In this document: positions 27,591 through 36,091 of the stretch, one piece after another
Layout: each line of letters opens with the position of its first letter
Position numbering within the stretch: position 1 is the first letter of the stretch
From: Flavisolibacter tropicus
GTDB taxonomy: Bacteria; Bacteroidota; Bacteroidia; Chitinophagales; Chitinophagaceae
Direction: 5' to 3'
Assembly (NCBI RefSeq): GCF_001644645.1
Contig: NZ_CP011390.1
Location: 3,716,001-3,780,000, forward strand
DNA length: 64,000 bases
Made by a program: the position numbers and the translations under genes
Notes under the pieces: model-generated
Databases searched by the model: none
What the model was told of the DNA's origin: nothing
Seen by the model: the letters and a program-made list of their open reading frames with translations, nothing else

Positions 27591-27860
27591 ATGGCAGAGA
27601 ACAGAAACCAAGGTAGCCAGCAGGGCAACCAAAGTGGTAACATGGGCAACCAAGGTAGACAAGGTGGCCAAGGTAGCCAACAAGGTAATCAAGGTAGTCA
27701 AAGTGGTCGCAGCCAAAGCGGCAACATGGGCAACCAAGGTGGCACTACCCAAACTGGTAGCCAACAAGGTAATCAAAGTGGTCAGCGTTCTGGCAGCCAA
27801 GACCAAGGTTCTCGCAGTGGAAACGTTGGTGGCCAACAAGGTAATCAAGGTAACCGCTAA
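27591..27860 (+). CDS. Gly/Gln/Asn/Ser-rich low-complexity repeat protein
   Basis: This 89-residue hydrophilic protein is built almost only from G, Q, N and S, with a few R, E and D. It shows irregular NQG, GSQ and QQGNQ repeats. The DNA consists of imperfect CAAGGTAATCAAGGTAGT-type units, so the other frames are also open, but only this one gives a hydrophilic protein with a clear ATG. A strong hairpin terminator begins 20 bases past the stop, which supports transcription. Such proteins are common near stress genes in Bacteroidota. No function is claimed. Confidence 0.62.
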   Translation: MAENRNQGSQQGNQSGNMGNQGRQGGQGSQQGNQGSQSGRSQSGNMGNQGGTTQTGSQQGNQSGQRSGSQDQGSRSGNVGGQQGNQGNR

Positions 27861-27879
27861 CGATTGTTGCTAACGAAAG

Positions 27880-27910
27880 ATACGCCCGGGGTTTTCTCCG
27901 GGCGTATTAG
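27880..27910 (+). terminator. intrinsic terminator after Gly/Gln-rich gene
   Basis: TACGCCCGG and CCGGGCGTA arms flank an eight-base loop (GGTTTTCT), just past the stop at 27860. The T-run is short. Confidence 0.75.
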
Positions 27911-28036
27911 TTGACAGAAGACAGTTGACAATAAGGCCTGCTCTCTGCCAACTATCAATTTTCAACTGCCCTCTCATTAACGCAGGGCGCAACATAAACT
28001 GGTATTAGAGACTTATAACCTGGAAATCCTTCCATT

Positions 28037-28762
28037 ATGGACAGCACGTTTCGTGTTTTTGACTTTCATCGCATCTTCGTTGGCGACGCGCCTTTGACCT
28101 TTCTACTGGAGATCGTTTTCCGCACCCTTATCATGTATACCTATACTGTAGTGTTACTTCGTATACTGGGAAAGCGTGGAATGGGACAGCTATCGATGCT
28201 GGAACTGGCTATTATTATTTCCTTTGGCTCAGCAGTAGGCGACCCCATGATGGGGGCCAACGTACCCATACTGCACGGTGTAGTAGCTATCACAGCTGTT
28301 ACCATATTCCAGATTTGTCTGGAGCGGCTCATCAATAAAAACCGAAAAGTAGAGGCCTTGCTGGAAGGCACACCAGACTTGATTATAGAAGAAGGCGTTA
28401 TTCAATGGCCCTGCTTGATACGCGACAACCTTTCACGCGAAGACCTGTTTCGCTCCTTACGCGCTAAAGATGTAGAGCACCTTGGCCAGATTCAGAAAGC
28501 TTTTTTTGAAACATCGGGTACCGTATCTGTGTTCTTTCAACCACCGCGAAAAGTAAAGCCGGGCTTATCTGTTTTACCAGAAGAAATCATTCCGCCAGAA
28601 ACGATCCTAACGCCCCCCATGAAAGCAGAAAAGGCCTGTACCTATTGCTGTTTTAATTGCGGCCATACAAGAAGCATGAAGCTGGAGCAACATTTTGGAC
28701 CGTGTAAAATATGTCAGCAAGAGCGGTGGATAGAAGCTTCAAATGGCATTGCCTCGCACTAA
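28037..28762 (+). CDS. DUF421/YetF-type membrane protein with C-terminal zinc ribbon
   Basis: This 241-residue protein has about three N-terminal membrane segments (to residue 92) and the DUF421 signature LRILGKRGMGQLSMLELAII. The cytoplasmic domain follows (EALLEGTPDLIIEEGVIQ, DLFRSLRAKDVEHLGQI). Unusually it ends with an extra Cys-rich tail (CTYCCFNCGH ... CKICQQERW) that looks like a zinc ribbon. YetF-type proteins have roles in spore-coat or envelope stress in other phyla, but the function here is unknown. It is followed at once by a DUF1622 gene. Confidence 0.85.
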   Translation: MDSTFRVFDFHRIFVGDAPLTFLLEIVFRTLIMYTYTVVLLRILGKRGMGQLSMLELAIIISFGSAVGDPMMGANVPILHGVVAITAVTIFQICLERLINKNRKVEALLEGTPDLIIEEGVIQWPCLIRDNLSREDLFRSLRAKDVEHLGQIQKAFFETSGTVSVFFQPPRKVKPGLSVLPEEIIPPETILTPPMKAEKACTYCCFNCGHTRSMKLEQHFGPCKICQQERWIEASNGIASH

Positions 28763-28768
28763 TCATTG

Positions 28769-29098
28769 ATGCAGTATATGGATGCAGTTGTCACTTTTTT
28801 AATTCTGGTTATCAAGATCATTAGCATGCTTATCATAGGTTGGGCTGCTTTGGTTTTAGGCTATGGGTTTTTGAAGCATCAGCTGACATCTCATCGGTCT
28901 TCCTTGCAAGAAGTACGCACGCATTACGTACAAGCATTGCTGTTAGCGCTGGAAGTTTTAGTAGCTGGCGGCGTACTGCTTACTATTCTGCATCCGTCCT
29001 TAAATGATATAGGTAAACTGGCAGCTATCATTGTGCTACGTATTGTTATTAAGAAGAGTCTGAACAGAAGCCTTCAGTATAAAACGGGCAGCTTTTAA
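28769..29098 (+). CDS. DUF1622 membrane protein, copy 1
   Basis: This 109-residue protein has three hydrophobic segments. It carries the DUF1622 features ALLLALEVLVAGGVLLTILHP and DIGKLAAIIVLRIVIKKSLN. The start is the ATG at 28769, six bases after the YetF-type stop at 28762; a TTG start just before it and an ATG at 28778 are alternatives. The family is of unknown function. The next gene but one unit is a paralog. Confidence 0.8.
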   Translation: MQYMDAVVTFLILVIKIISMLIIGWAALVLGYGFLKHQLTSHRSSLQEVRTHYVQALLLALEVLVAGGVLLTILHPSLNDIGKLAAIIVLRIVIKKSLNRSLQYKTGSF

Positions 29099-29260
29099 TG
29101 GTATTATACTGTTTGCAATTAAGGAGCGTGTATTTAGTTGACAGAGGGCAGTTGACAGTTGGCAGAGAACAGCCATTTATTGCAGACTATCAACAGCCAA
29201 CTACCAATTGTCAACTGCCAGCTAATGCCTTACTGGCAAAAATTTTGAATATACCCTGCC

Positions 29261-29632
29261 ATGGAAGAAACCGCAAAGAGCATTGCCAGTTACCTAAGCC
29301 TAGCTGTTGAAATCATAGGCGCCATCATCATTGGCATTGCACTACTGCAGTTTATTTGGGGCTATGTTCCTGCCCTGTTTATCAAAAGACAATATGATGT
29401 TAACTCCTGGTTACGCGTACGCTTTGGCAGCTCCCTGGCTATAGCACTTGAGTTATTGCTGGCGGCTGATATACTACGCACGGCCGTAGCCCCTACATGG
29501 GATGATATTGGTAAACTGGCTGCTATTGCTGCTATACGTACAGCGCTTAACTACTTCCTGGAAAAAGAATTAAGAGAGATTGAAAGCCGCACAGTGCCAG
29601 AACAAGAGGCCTCTGCTCTGGCTAAAAAATAG
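29261..29632 (+). CDS. DUF1622 membrane protein, copy 2
   Basis: This 123-residue protein has the same core as its neighbour: SLAIALELLLAADILRTAVAP and DIGKLAAIAAIRTALNYFLE. It has about three membrane segments and a charged C-terminus. The 160-base gap before it is filled with GTTGACAGTTGGCAGA repeat phrases in both orientations. It converges on the channel pseudogene. Confidence 0.82.
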   Translation: MEETAKSIASYLSLAVEIIGAIIIGIALLQFIWGYVPALFIKRQYDVNSWLRVRFGSSLAIALELLLAADILRTAVAPTWDDIGKLAAIAAIRTALNYFLEKELREIESRTVPEQEASALAKK

Positions 29633-29633
29633 T

Positions 29634-30403
29634 CTATCCCATTTTCTTTTGCATTTCCTTTAAAGCTTGAGTAAGCGTTGATATCTCTTTCTGCAGCCTG
29701 GAAATATCTTGTGATTCAACCACTGGGGCGTTGGCTTCCTGTGCATCTCTTCCAATAAAGAAAGAAGCAATCGTGGCTGTTACATAGCCAAAGATGGCGT
29801 AACCAAACAGTGCCAGCAGAAAGGCAAGTGCACGTCCCTCACCCGTTATTGGCTCTGCGTCACTGCCAGCTGTTATAACACGCATGGCGGTCCACCACAA
29901 GGCGTGCCCATAGGTTTCAAATTCTGCATTTTGTTTTTCTATAGCATACATGCCCGCCGCTCCTGCAAAAGTTACCAGAAGGGCAAGTGTCATTACCTAA
30001 CGAAACGCCCGGCGTTGCATGGTAGCGCCTAAGCTTTTCATTCCCCTGTTTACGGAAGACACCACCCGAACCAACCGGATACCTCTTAGTCCTCGCAGCA
30101 GGCGAATAAGACGAATGACGCGAAATACGCGCAGTGCCGGGATGGCCAAAGAGATAGCCGTAAGCCAGTTCTTTTTCACATAGTTCCCTTTTCCGGCGCC
30201 AGTATAAACTTCAAGAGAAAATCAACAATAAAGACAATCCAAATGGCTAAGCTGAGCAGCTCTAAGGCTGGTGTCAGCCCCCATACCAGTTCTACAATCA
30301 AGAGCACCAGCCATACAAAACCCAAAAAGATCATAGGGCCATCCAATACTCTTTATATGGAGGCAAGCAACTTTTTTCTTTCCTTCTTTAATTGCTGTTG
30401 CAT
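29634..30403 (-). pseudogene. decayed voltage-gated ion-channel (ion transporter) gene
   Basis: Read from 30403, the gene starts MQQQLKKERKKLLASI and then hits an in-frame TAA at 30353-30355. It continues RVLDGPMIFLGFVWLVLLIV through two membrane helices to a frameshift near 30185-30195 (one base missing in a run of A and G). After it, an S4-like segment rich in Arg (PALRVFRVIRLIRLLRGLRG) runs to an in-frame TAG at 29997-29999. The pore and last helix follow, with MRVITAGSDAEPITGEG and a coiled-coil tail. Joined across the three lesions, the protein is a continuous six-helix channel of about 256 residues. Sequencing error cannot be excluded, but three separate lesions favour decay. Confidence 0.85.
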
Positions 30404-30526
30404 AGGTTAGTTACTTTAAAAAACCAGTTTAAGGCAACAATTATAAAGCCATGCGTATTGGTAAATTTGTCAGTGCTTAATATAGGTACGGCTATTGTGT
30501 ATAGAAATAAATTATTGATGCAGACC

Positions 30527-30982
30527 ATGAACTGGAATGATGTATTGAATTATAGCAAGAACAACCCGGCGCCAGACCGGCAGGTAAAGAAAAGTGATGC
30601 AGAGTGGAAGCAACAACTAACACCAGAACAGTATCGTGTTACCCGTCACCATGGTACGGAAGTGCCATTTAGTGGTGAGTATTGCGAGGCACATTCGCCC
30701 GGTGTGTATGCTTGTGTGTGCTGTGGTACCGAACTGTTTGATTCTACCTTAAAGTTTGACTCCGGCACTGGCTGGCCTTCATTTACGGAGCCGGTAAAGG
30801 ATAATGTTATTCGCTATATAAAAGACAGCTCGTATGGCATGGTGCGTATAGAGGTATTGTGCAATGTATGTGAAGCCCATCTGGGCCATGTGTTTCCAGA
30901 CGGTCCCGCACCAAGTGGCTTACGTTTTTGTATCAACTCGGCCTCATTGAAAAAAGTAGATCGCAGCGCTGTAACTACATAA
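30527..30982 (+). CDS. msrB: peptide-methionine (R)-S-oxide reductase
   Basis: This 151-residue MsrB has all family motifs. Two CxxC zinc pairs (CVCC and CNVC) flank the GTGWPSFTEP active-site loop. The catalytic Cys lies in LRFCINSASL. It repairs R-methionine sulfoxide in proteins. The frame is open upstream to 30392, but the first residues are unlike MsrB. The ATG at 30527 gives MNWNDVLNYSKNN, and 30518 is an alternative. It is divergent from the channel pseudogene. Confidence 0.94.
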   Translation: MNWNDVLNYSKNNPAPDRQVKKSDAEWKQQLTPEQYRVTRHHGTEVPFSGEYCEAHSPGVYACVCCGTELFDSTLKFDSGTGWPSFTEPVKDNVIRYIKDSSYGMVRIEVLCNVCEAHLGHVFPDGPAPSGLRFCINSASLKKVDRSAVTT

Positions 30983-31146
30983 GCTTAGGAATTTGAGATT
31001 TGAAGTTTGACATTTGAGATTGGGTGTCAGCCGCGCGCCGCGCGTAGTGATAGCAGGTTTTAGTTATTAGGAAGTAATTCCTACACTTGAACACCTTTGG
31101 GCGGATGGGTTTGGTGCACATGTCCGTATACGTTGTATCTTCAAAG

Positions 31147-32277
31147 ATGCTTACACGCCTCTTTTGTACCCTGTCATTCTTTGTAATTACCTCTAACACA
31201 ATAGCACAACAACGGGCACGTGATGCAGGTATTCGTATTGGTGTATTACCTACAGGTACTACCAATACCATTACCGACGTGCCGGGTGTACTGGTGGGAC
31301 ATAACACGCTGATCCAAGGCGATTCTGTACGCACAGGAGTAACAGCTATCCTTCCACACGGCGGTAATCTCTTTCAGCAAAAAGTACCGGCCTCCATTTT
31401 TGTAGGCAATGGCTTTGGCAAACTGGCGGGTGTTACGCAGGTACAGGAATTGGGAAATATAGAATCACCCATTCTACTTACCAATACCTTAAATGTAGCC
31501 ACAGCCATGGAGGCAGGAGTTGACTATACACTGCAGCAGGCGGGGAATGAGAAAGTTCAATCTGTAAACATTATTGTAGGAGAGACCAACGATGGTTATC
31601 TCAATGATATTCGCGGCCGCCATGTTAAAAAAGAACATGTACGGCAGGCCATTACTAGCGCCAAAAGTGGCCCAGTGGCAGAAGGTGCAGTTGGTGCCGG
31701 TACAGGCACTGTGTGTTTTGGTTGGAAAGGAGGTATTGGCACGGCCTCTCGTAAACTGCCAGCCAAGCTGGGCGGCTATACAGTGGGCGTGCTGGTACAA
31801 AGCAATTTTGGTGGTGTGTTGCAGGTAGATGGTGTACCTATTGGTGAAGCGCTTGGTAAATATTACCTGAGCGATGTACTGAACAATCCGGTGGACGGCT
31901 CCTGCATGATAGTGGTAGCTACCAATGCACCATTGGACAGCCGCAACCTGGAGCGCCTGGCCAAACGGGCATTTATGGGACTGGCTAAAACAGGCGGCAT
32001 TGCCTCCAATGGCAGTGGTGATTATGTAATTGCTTTTTCGGCCGACACCTCAGTACGTGTTCCGCATCAAAGTACAAATGCCAAACAAACCGTAAGCCTC
32101 TTGAATAATGATGATATGTCTCCCTTGTTCATGGCAGCGATTGAGGCTACAGAAGAAGCCATTATCAACTCCTTATTTATGGCCGTTACTACAACCGGAA
32201 AAGAAGGTCACAAAGTAGATGCTTTGCCCAGGGAAGAAGTATTGCGCATTCTGCGGAGCTATAAGCGGATAAAGTAG
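31147..32277 (+). CDS. P1-family (DmpA-like) aminopeptidase, exported
   Basis: This 376-residue protein has a signal peptide MLTRLFCTLSFFVITSNTIA. The P1/DmpA fold follows: TNTITDVPGVLVGHNTLI near the start, VFVGNGFGKL-type and GLNTNAV-like regions in the middle, and IASNGSGDYVIAFS near the end. Family members are self-processing N-terminal nucleophile hydrolases acting on D-amino-acid amides, beta-peptides or L-peptides. The specificity is unknown. An upstream ATG at 31087 is open but would hide the signal peptide. Confidence 0.87.
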   Translation: MLTRLFCTLSFFVITSNTIAQQRARDAGIRIGVLPTGTTNTITDVPGVLVGHNTLIQGDSVRTGVTAILPHGGNLFQQKVPASIFVGNGFGKLAGVTQVQELGNIESPILLTNTLNVATAMEAGVDYTLQQAGNEKVQSVNIIVGETNDGYLNDIRGRHVKKEHVRQAITSAKSGPVAEGAVGAGTGTVCFGWKGGIGTASRKLPAKLGGYTVGVLVQSNFGGVLQVDGVPIGEALGKYYLSDVLNNPVDGSCMIVVATNAPLDSRNLERLAKRAFMGLAKTGGIASNGSGDYVIAFSADTSVRVPHQSTNAKQTVSLLNNDDMSPLFMAAIEATEEAIINSLFMAVTTTGKEGHKVDALPREEVLRILRSYKRIK

Positions 32278-32587
32278 TACACGCACGCCTCTAAAGAGGA
32301 GCGCTTCGCGCTGTATTGTTTCGCGCAGAGGCGCAGAGGGCGCGGAGGAAGGAACCACTGAGGGCAGGGAGAGGCACAGAGAAAAGGAGGATTAGCTGAT
32401 GGAAGAGAGCAATCATGAACAAGGAACAAGGAAAAAAGAACGAAGAAGGAATTTGGATTGGGAGAAGAGGGAGGGAAATAGGGCAATACCTGACTAGCAA
32501 AAGAAGCCTAAAATAGTACCTATTCCATCTTCAATATTCAATTAATAATATGGCACAGGATTTTGTACGGTTCGGTAAACAGATCAT
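32278..32587. repeat. GC-rich intergenic repeat, copy 1
   Basis: GAGGAGCGCTTCGCGCTGTA, CGCGCAGAGGCGCAGAGGGC and GCGGAGGAAGGAAC (32293-32355) recur at 37960-38015. Part of the AACAAGGAACAAGGAA phrase follows at 32417. No gene is visible. Confidence 0.7.
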
Positions 32588-32809
32588 ATGAAAGAAAAAC
32601 AATGGGACCCGGCACGCAATAATGAGCAATCGCCTGCACCCGGTATGGCAGCAGTGAATACACATAATCCTGAGGAGGAGACACCAATTGAAGAAATTTA
32701 TAACCCCGAAAACGCAAGGCAGGAAGAAAGCCGGCAAAATGAGGGGGCAATTCCTGAGCATCAAGGGGGGCTAAGAGATAAAAGAGGAGAAGGAGGAAAA
32801 GAGGATTAG
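32588..32809 (+). CDS. small acidic hypothetical protein running into a repeat
   Basis: This 73-residue protein is acidic and hydrophilic, with no membrane segment and no recognised domain: MKEKQWDPARNNEQ ... NPEEETPIEEIYNPENARQ. The last 12 or so residues (KRGEGGKED) are read from the GGAGAAGGAGGAAAAGAGGA repeat phrase that continues past the stop. So the native C-terminus may have been replaced by repeat sequence, or the ORF could be chance. It is unlike the neighbouring repeat DNA in base use over its first 60 codons. Confidence 0.5.
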   Translation: MKEKQWDPARNNEQSPAPGMAAVNTHNPEEETPIEEIYNPENARQEESRQNEGAIPEHQGGLRDKRGEGGKED

Positions 32810-33189
32810 CTGATGTGCCAATTAGCTGATGATTGTTGACAGGTTGATAAGTTGACAAGGAAGGGAATATTGAACAAGGAATGATGAAGTAAGAAGGGAG
32901 GGAAAGAGATAAAAATGGAGAAGGAGGAAAGGAGAGAGGGATGCTCAAGGCTCAAGGAACATGAATAGTGGTTGTTTAGGGTTGCCAGAGGATAGAGGAC
33001 AGTTGACAGGGCGAGTAGAAGAAGCCCGCTGACAATACGGATCGTTGAGGAAAAGAGAAGTTATTTGTGCAGGGAATTTAGTATATATTACTGCAACTTA
33101 ATTATGCCCAACCGTTTTATGATTTGTAGCTAAAAGGCAATACTAAACTACCCTTCTTACAAATACAAGAGAACTGATTTACAGTTTTG
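32810..33189. repeat. repeat-rich intergenic tract
   Basis: GATTAGCTGATG occurs twice (32803-32831). ATTGTTGACAGGTTGATAAG (32833) follows, then TATTGAACAAGGAATGATGA (32869) and an AGAGGACAGTTGACAGGG phrase (32993). No gene is visible. Confidence 0.7.
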
Positions 33190-33699
33190 CTAACACTCTT
33201 CCCACCAATTCAACTGTACGAGTTTGCCTTTTTCAAAATATAGTAAACACTGACCATCGCAATCCTTGCAGGGTTTCAGTCTAACCAACTTGCCCCCATT
33301 TTCTTTTATGGCAGCCGAAACACTTTTAGGATACACTTTTTGTAAATCAGCTAACGTAGTGGTACTAGTTAATAAAATCTTTTCAGTTAAGTAACTGAAT
33401 GTACCGGAACGAAAATCAATGGAAGTAAGTTCGGCTTTGTGATCAAAGACAAAGAACTGGGTGTGGCCAAAAGAATATAGTTGCTTGACTTTGGCCCGTT
33501 CTTGTTCTTCTGTCAGGGCACATTCTGAAGTGTAATCTTCAATTTTGGTTGGCTTACCTAACAACGTTTTTAGCTGCTTCGTTGTTAGTGCACTGGGAAT
33601 CGTTTTATTGAGTTTGGCAGTTTTGAAATCAATGACTTCTAACCCATTTTGTCCATATGCTACAGAAGAAAACAACACAAAAGCAATAACCTGGCGCAT
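33190..33699 (-). CDS. exported hypothetical protein
   Basis: This 169-residue protein has a short signal peptide (MRQVIAFVLFSSVAYG). The soluble domain has conserved-looking blocks (LTTKQLKTLLGKPTKIEDY, FFVFDHKAELTSIDFR). It has a Cys pair CKDCDGQC near the end and a C-terminal C. I do not recognise the family. It is a single gene with TATTTTTG (TAnnTTTG) just before its ATG. Confidence 0.7.
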   Translation of the reverse strand: MRQVIAFVLFSSVAYGQNGLEVIDFKTAKLNKTIPSALTTKQLKTLLGKPTKIEDYTSECALTEEQERAKVKQLYSFGHTQFFVFDHKAELTSIDFRSGTFSYLTEKILLTSTTTLADLQKVYPKSVSAAIKENGGKLVRLKPCKDCDGQCLLYFEKGKLVQLNWWEEC

Positions 33700-33806
33700 A
33701 GATCAAAAATAGGTCAGTTAATACAATAGAACGTATTGTCTGGTCATTTCAAAGCCTAAATAGCAATGTTCATGCATTAGGGCTACGAAAAAGCAAGTCT
33801 GCCAAT

Positions 33807-33814
33807 TATCTTTG
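33807..33814 (+). promoter_or_regulatory. candidate -7 element
   Basis: TATCTTTG lies 19 bases before the ATG at 33834 and fits the TAnnTTTG consensus. No clear -33 element is seen. Confidence 0.4.
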
Positions 33815-33833
33815 AAGAAGGAAAATTAGAAAG

Positions 33834-34244
33834 ATGTTAATGCAAATGAAACAACCAGAATCAATAAGCGCTGGCGCTGTTAAAACCAGTAAAACGATAG
33901 GATTGCTATGCGGCTTGATGTTTTCCTTTTATGCATTCAGCCAAACGAACGCTACGCAGCCGAAGACCTTTATCTTTTCCAAATACCAGTTACCTGCGCA
34001 AGGCGATGCTGTGACAACGTCTTTCTATAGCACACCGCAGTCATCCTCGCCTTATAAGATCCATTACAAGATCAAAACACTAACCTTTCCTGCAGATACA
34101 AGACCAGAGCGTCCCACATCCATAGCCAGTGCCGTGGTCAATGGCCTAATTGAAACTGCCACTAAGAAATTATTCAAAGACAATTGCGAAGAAACGAACC
34201 ACATGTTTGTACCGCTCAAGCCGACAAATACAGTTAAGTACTAA
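33834..34244 (+). CDS. exported hypothetical protein
   Basis: This 136-residue protein has a hydrophilic start, a hydrophobic segment (TIGLLCGLMFSFYAFS) ending at a signal-peptidase-like site, and a mature region of about 90 residues. No domain is recognised. Notable is a Ser/Tyr-rich STPQSSSPYKIHYKIK segment. It is convergent with the TMEM175-type gene. Confidence 0.6.
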   Translation: MLMQMKQPESISAGAVKTSKTIGLLCGLMFSFYAFSQTNATQPKTFIFSKYQLPAQGDAVTTSFYSTPQSSSPYKIHYKIKTLTFPADTRPERPTSIASAVVNGLIETATKKLFKDNCEETNHMFVPLKPTNTVKY

Positions 34245-34483
34245 AGGGAGATTTCTGATTTGAAGATTTCAGGGGTTTCTGGTTTCAACCCTCCAATTTC
34301 AACCAAACAGCTAATCATAACACCTCTTGCTTTTGTCACCCTGTACGCAGTGAAGGATATCAGAGATTCTCACCTAAAATCTGACTGCTTTACGTAACAA
34401 CTCTACGCTGTTATTCTGAGCTTGTTTCAGCATCTGATGACCAACAATGATTAGGGTTGCAAAACAATAAGCCTCTCGACTTC

Positions 34484-35089
34484 TTATTTCTGATTAGACA
34501 TTATTTCTTCCTCTCTACGGATCGTCCTTTCAATATTAGAATCGGGTATCCACCAGATAGCGGCCACAAGTAGAAATAATGCTCCGGAGATCAATGGGTG
34601 AATAAAAGCTGTAGGTATGGCTAGTGTATAAGTCAACACGGAGATCAATCCTTTTCGTTCTTGTTTTTTTAATGGTTCATGCAGGCGCGTGGCGGGTGAG
34701 TGTGTTTTTTCTACCAGCCTCAATAGTATAAAATAGGCTCCTCCGCATAGATCCAACAATAAGGCATATGCAGCTACGGTGATGGGGCTGAAATTATTCT
34801 CGCCCATCCAAGCTGTAGCAAAGGGTATCAATGACAGCCAAAACAACAAATGCTGGTTGGCCCAAATAATGCGGCTATTGATATGCGTTATCGTATGCAG
34901 TAAATGGTGGTGGTTACCCCAGTATATACCCAGCATAATAAAGCTCAGGATATAACTAACCAGTACCGGAAGCAGCGGTTTAATGGCTTCCCAGCTGGTG
35001 CCGTGTGGAGTTTTAAGCTCCAGCACCATAATGGTGATCAGGATGGCAATAACACCATCACTAAATGCTTCTAGTCGGGTCTTGGTCAT
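34484..35089 (-). CDS. TMEM175-family (DUF1211) potassium channel protein
   Basis: This 201-residue protein has six hydrophobic segments. At its N-terminus it carries the family motif RLEAFSDGVIAI (RxxxFSDxxxAI), which lines the pore in bacterial TMEM175 channels. These conduct K+ without a classic selectivity filter. The protein has one FSD motif, so it would assemble as a tetramer. It is a single gene. Confidence 0.9.
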   Translation of the reverse strand: MTKTRLEAFSDGVIAILITIMVLELKTPHGTSWEAIKPLLPVLVSYILSFIMLGIYWGNHHHLLHTITHINSRIIWANQHLLFWLSLIPFATAWMGENNFSPITVAAYALLLDLCGGAYFILLRLVEKTHSPATRLHEPLKKQERKGLISVLTYTLAIPTAFIHPLISGALFLLVAAIWWIPDSNIERTIRREEEIMSNQK

Positions 35090-35167
35090 GTGAGTGGCTT
35101 CTGGGTGTTAAATATATTAAGCTACTATCAGAATTGCCAATAAAGTAATTACCGACACGCTTGAATT

Positions 35168-35210
35168 AATAAGGCTGACTTTTCCTCTAAAGAAAAGTCA
35201 GCCTTATTAA
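35168..35210 (-). terminator. intrinsic terminator of 35283 gene
   Basis: Perfect 14-base arms AAGGCTGACTTTTC and GAAAAGTCAGCCTT have A/T runs on both sides. Confidence 0.85.
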
Positions 35211-35282
35211 TGCGATATGCTAAAAGCTTTGCCAAGCTTTAAAGTGCAGAAAACCTTCTTTAAAATAGACCATAGCCATTAT

Positions 35283-35966
35283 TTAGCTTCGGCTCTTATC
35301 AGAAGCAGCTTTCAGCTTTTCAACCAAAAGGGTAGCGCTCTCTACATCCTCTTTTTTAATTTCAAGTATTAGCATGTTAGTAGTATCAGTTGAGGGAGTC
35401 GGATCTTTTGTTGATGATATAGCCTGATCCATACCGTATTTAAAGGTTACAAATACATGATACAGATCTTTATTTATATCCTTAGTTTGCCTCACTGAAA
35501 CACTAAAGATATTTTGCCAGGGCATGTCTTTGTATTTAAACGTAACGATATCATTACCGTATTTTATCCTTTGTACTATCTGATCTTTCGTAAACGTTTG
35601 TTCGATATAAGTAATGTTCTCTTTGTTTTTAGTGTCGTAGTAAGTAAACTTCTCTGTTCTTTTAAATAAAGTCGCTAATTCTTTAATGATTCCATCTATT
35701 TCTTCCGTAACACTTGTTTTAGTTGCAGCATTTCTGTTTTGTAATGAACTGTAGCTGTTCTGTGAGATTGCTGTCGCCTGATTGTTGGCAGCGTACACTT
35801 GGTTGAATAGGTTGTCACCCGCTATCGCTGTGTTGTTGCCAGCACTTATAGCAAGACTCTTTACCTCGCTGGTTTTAGGCGTGAAAACGAGATCTTGGCT
35901 TTGAGCAGTTATGCCCTGTAACATGAGAAGGGCCAGTGATAAAGTTGTGGCTGGTTTAAAAATCAT
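35283..35966 (-). CDS. exported hypothetical protein
   Basis: This 227-residue protein has a signal peptide (MIFKPATTLSLALLMLQGITA). The first half is Asn/Ala-rich and predicted mostly disordered or helical. The second half is strand-rich (KFTYYDTKNKENITYIEQTF, DIVTFKYKDMPW). No family is recognised. It lies upstream of the terminator and downstream of the LytTR operon on the same strand, but with a 125-base gap, so probably separately transcribed. Confidence 0.65.
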   Translation of the reverse strand: MIFKPATTLSLALLMLQGITAQSQDLVFTPKTSEVKSLAISAGNNTAIAGDNLFNQVYAANNQATAISQNSYSSLQNRNAATKTSVTEEIDGIIKELATLFKRTEKFTYYDTKNKENITYIEQTFTKDQIVQRIKYGNDIVTFKYKDMPWQNIFSVSVRQTKDINKDLYHVFVTFKYGMDQAISSTKDPTPSTDTTNMLILEIKKEDVESATLLVEKLKAASDKSRS

Positions 35967-36091
35967 GAGGTAAACTTTAAATAGGAGATAGAAATAGTGA
36001 AAAGTAGTATTTGTTTTGGTGAATACAGCGCTTCAAAGAAAGCATATTATTATGAGAGAATTGCTAATGGCAGGTTTTGGAATTTGAATCA

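Noticed and set aside
27567-27873. Alternative frames of the Gly/Gln repeat gene
   Set aside because: They give Val/Lys/Ala or Thr/Leu repeats from the same units; the hydrophilic frame with ATG at 27591 is more plausible.
29634-30403. Stop-codon recoding in the channel gene
   Set aside because: The stops are TAA and TAG plus a frameshift, so selenocysteine or a simple readthrough cannot explain the three lesions together.
32531-32948. Minus-strand frames through 32531-32948
   Set aside because: They are translations of low-complexity repeat DNA, with Pro/Ser/Leu runs.
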